The translations under genes were made by a program, and so were the position numbers. Shown here piece after piece: positions 62,173-64,000 of a stretch of DNA of 64,000 nt. Every line of letters starts with the position of its first letter. The stretch's first letter is position 1. Origin of the DNA: Bacteroidota bacterium (lineage in GTDB: Bacteria > Bacteroidota > Bacteroidia > Chitinophagales > Chitinophagaceae). The DNA is taken from the NCBI GenBank assembly GCA_026391455.1, contig JAPLEH010000035.1, positions 1 to 64,000 on the forward strand, written 5' to 3'. A model generated the notes under the pieces. It was not told where the DNA came from, ran no database searches, and was given only the letters and a program-made list of their open reading frames with translations.

Positions 62173-62574
62173 TTATTTCCTTTCCTGACAAAGTTCCACG
62201 AGCAGACCATTGGTAGATTTGGGATGCAGAAAACAGATCCATTTATTATCGGCACCCGCCTTCGGTTTTTCCTGTAAAAAAACAAATCCTTCTGCCTTCA
62301 GCCGCTCCATTTCTGCCTCGATATCCTCCACTTCAAAGGCGATATGATGCATCCCTTCCCCCTTTTTTTCAATAAACCGGGCAATCACCCCATCCGGGTC
62401 GCTGCTTTCGAGTAATTCGATCTTGGCATCGCCCTGGCGGAAAAAAGCGGTATTTACTTTCTCTGACTCCACGGTTTCCGTTTTATAACAATTGGTATTC
62501 AGCAACTTTTCAAACAGGGGCACGGAGTTTAAGAGGCTTTTTACAGCAATGCCTATATGCTCTACTTTTTGCAT
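62173..62574 (-). CDS. mce: Methylmalonyl-CoA epimerase
   Basis: 133 residues from the ATG at 62574, the usual length. It is a glyoxalase/VOC fold: MQKVEHIGIAVKSL (metal-binding His near 6), EGMHHIAFEVEDIEAEM (second His), and the final strand NGLLVELCQ (Glu ligand). DNKWICFLHPKSTNG is a strong family segment. The enzyme interconverts the R and S forms of methylmalonyl-CoA between propionyl-CoA carboxylase and methylmalonyl-CoA mutase. It diverges from iscS. Confidence 0.93.
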   Translation of the reverse strand: MQKVEHIGIAVKSLLNSVPLFEKLLNTNCYKTETVESEKVNTAFFRQGDAKIELLESSDPDGVIARFIEKKGEGMHHIAFEVEDIEAEMERLKAEGFVFLQEKPKAGADNKWICFLHPKSTNGLLVELCQERK

Positions 62575-62714
62575 AAGAAACAGTTTTTTTGGGGCTTTCG
62601 ATTTCGGTAAAATCGGTCCGTAACCCGAAATTAGCCCTTTCATTTAGAACCTTTTGGGCTAATTTCGTGTTGTTTTCTCATACAGTGCATTTCAAACAAA
62701 GACCACAATTTTTT

Positions 62715-63932
62715 ATGCTGAATTTTCCCATATACCTGGACCATAATGCCACCACTCCCTGCGACCCGCGGGTGGTGGACGCCATGATCCCCTATTTTAC
62801 CAATAGTTTCGGAAATGCGGCCAGCCGCAATCACCCGTTTGGATGGCAGGCCGAAGAAGCCGTAGACTATGCCCGTGAACAAGTAGCCAAACTGATTGGC
62901 GCCGACCCCAAAGAGATCATCTTTACCTCCGGTGCCACAGAAGGCGATAACCTGGCTATCAAAGGGGTGTTTGAAATGTATGCCAGCAAAGGCAATCATA
63001 TCATTACCTGCAATATTGAACATAAAGCCGTACTCGACACCTGTAAGCACATTGAAAAAGAAGGTGGCGAAGTTACCTACCTGAAAGTGTTGCCCAATGG
63101 TTTGATTGATCTGGCCGAACTCGAAGCCGCTATTAAACCCACCACTATACTCATCGCCCTCATGTATGCCAATAATGAAATTGGTACGATTATGCCGGTG
63201 CAGGAGATAAGTGCCATCGCCAAAAAGCATGGCGTACTCTTCTTTTCTGATGCGGTACAGGCAGTGGGTAAAATACCGGTGGATGTAAACAAAGACGGCA
63301 TCGACATTATGGCCTTTACGGCCCATAAAATGTATGGCCCCAAAGGAGTGGGTGCTCTCTATGTACGCCGCAAAAACCCAAGGGTAAAAGTAACAGCGCA
63401 GATTGATGGCGGCGGACATGAAAGAGGAATGCGCAGCGGAACGCTTAACGTACCGGGTATTGTTGGTTTTGGTAAGGCCTGTGAAATATGCCGCACCGAA
63501 ATGGCTGAAGAAACAGCTCGTATCAGCAAACTGCGTGATAAATTGCAAAACGCCTTATTACAGGTAGAAGAAAGCTACCTCAATGGAGATAAAGAACATA
63601 AACTGCCCCATGTAACCAATATCTCTTTCAAGTATGTGGAAGGAGAAGGCCTCATGATGGGATTTAATAAAAATATTGCTGTATCATCCGGTTCGGCCTG
63701 TACGTCTGCTTCCCTGGAGCCTTCGTATGTATTGAAAGCACTGGGCCTGGGAGATGACCTGGCACACAGTTCACTCCGTTTCGGCCTGGGACGCTATACC
63801 ACCGAAGAACAAATCGATTATACCATTGAGCAGGTAACCAATACCGTAAATAAATTGAGGGATATGAGCCCCCTTTGGGAAATGTACAAAGAGGGAGTGG
63901 ATATGAACAGCATTGAATGGGCACACCATTAA
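62715..63932 (+). CDS. iscS: Cysteine desulfurase IscS
   Basis: 405 residues from the ATG at 62715, matching the family length. The PLP lysine is Lys205 in [10 protein letters not shown], the His of IEHKAVLD stacks on PLP, and the persulphide Cys329 lies in [17 protein letters not shown], the long-loop IscS form. [19 protein letters not shown] opens the protein. It takes sulphur from cysteine for Fe-S clusters and tRNA thiolation. The following 68 bases at the window end show no gene; an iscU partner may lie beyond the window. Confidence 0.96.
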   Translation: MLNFPIYLDHNATTPCDPRVVDAMIPYFTNSFGNAASRNHPFGWQAEEAVDYAREQVAKLIGADPKEIIFTSGATEGDNLAIKGVFEMYASKGNHIITCNIEHKAVLDTCKHIEKEGGEVTYLKVLPNGLIDLAELEAAIKPTTILIALMYANNEIGTIMPVQEISAIAKKHGVLFFSDAVQAVGKIPVDVNKDGIDIMAFTAHKMYGPKGVGALYVRRKNPRVKVTAQIDGGGHERGMRSGTLNVPGIVGFGKACEICRTEMAEETARISKLRDKLQNALLQVEESYLNGDKEHKLPHVTNISFKYVEGEGLMMGFNKNIAVSSGSACTSASLEPSYVLKALGLGDDLAHSSLRFGLGRYTTEEQIDYTIEQVTNTVNKLRDMSPLWEMYKEGVDMNSIEWAHH

Positions 63933-64000
63933 TTTCATGTAACATGTGTGAAGTACGATGTACGAAGTTGCTTCACACACCGGGATTCTCAATGACTTCG

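Noticed and set aside
62640-63548. 302-codon minus-strand frame
   Set aside because: It lies entirely opposite iscS, whose catalytic motifs are clear; the translation has no recognisable domain.
1-64000. tRNA or rRNA genes
   Set aside because: Intergenic regions were scanned for the T-arm GGTTCGA-type signature and for rRNA motifs; none was found.

Overview
The window looks like chromosomal DNA from a member of the Bacteroidota, most probably a Chitinophagaceae relative. The evidence is several secreted proteins with type IX secretion (T9SS) C-terminal sorting domains, TonB-dependent receptors, a HmuR/HmuY haem-uptake pair, promoter boxes of the Bacteroidota form TAnnTTTG, little sign of Shine-Dalgarno sequences, and family variants typical of the phylum (DUF4920, DUF6660-like, a DksA-like protein without its zinc cysteines, a second GroES-like protein). 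No tRNA, rRNA, CRISPR array, insertion sequence or prophage gene was recognised. Gene assignments rest on motifs read by eye, so family names are firm where catalytic motifs are quoted and weaker elsewhere.

Layout. 0-10 kb: three T9SS cargo proteins (one cut by the window edge, one M36 metalloprotease, one with twin P-like domains) and a secreted protein on the other strand. 10-14 kb: an M23 peptidase, a MarR regulator with two NAD(P)-binding proteins controlled by what look like two identical palindromic operators, and ruvB. 14-22.3 kb: an ECF sigma/anti-sigma pair divergent from a secreted astacin protease, a DUF4377 lipoprotein, an unrecognised secreted protein coupled to a TPR-CHAT lipoprotein, and an orphan response regulator. 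22.4-29.3 kb: GroES-like protein, a HerA-like ATPase (DUF853), a cluster of six structured intergenic repeats, a small HTH protein, recQ and small orphan genes. 29.3-36.2 kb: OmpA-like protein, copper P-type ATPase, tsaE, alanine dehydrogenase, an ABC ATPase overlapping lpxA.

36.3-47.2 kb is mainly metal and haem acquisition: an AraC regulator with a cysteine cluster, a DUF6660-like Cys-rich small protein, a TonB receptor, a dihaem cytochrome c peroxidase, DUF4920, a FecA-like receptor and the hmuR-hmuY pair. 47.3-55.9 kb: ileS, the DksA-like protein with a histone-H1-like tail, an outer-membrane barrel, a collagen-like lipoprotein, a PhoD-type phosphatase and two small envelope genes. 56-57 kb holds a degenerate tandem repeat array. 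57.3-60 kb is the acpP-fabF-rnc block. 60-64 kb: a lipoprotein, a beta-helix protein without signal peptide, a 700-base non-coding stretch with a candidate structured RNA and a terminator, methylmalonyl-CoA epimerase and iscS.

The points most worth a second look are the six-copy structured repeat cluster at 25.5-26.0 kb, the TPR-CHAT / ECF-sigma / secreted-protease neighbourhood at 14-22 kb, the possible non-coding RNA at 61.8-62.1 kb, and the twin MarR operators at 12.4 and 12.9 kb.
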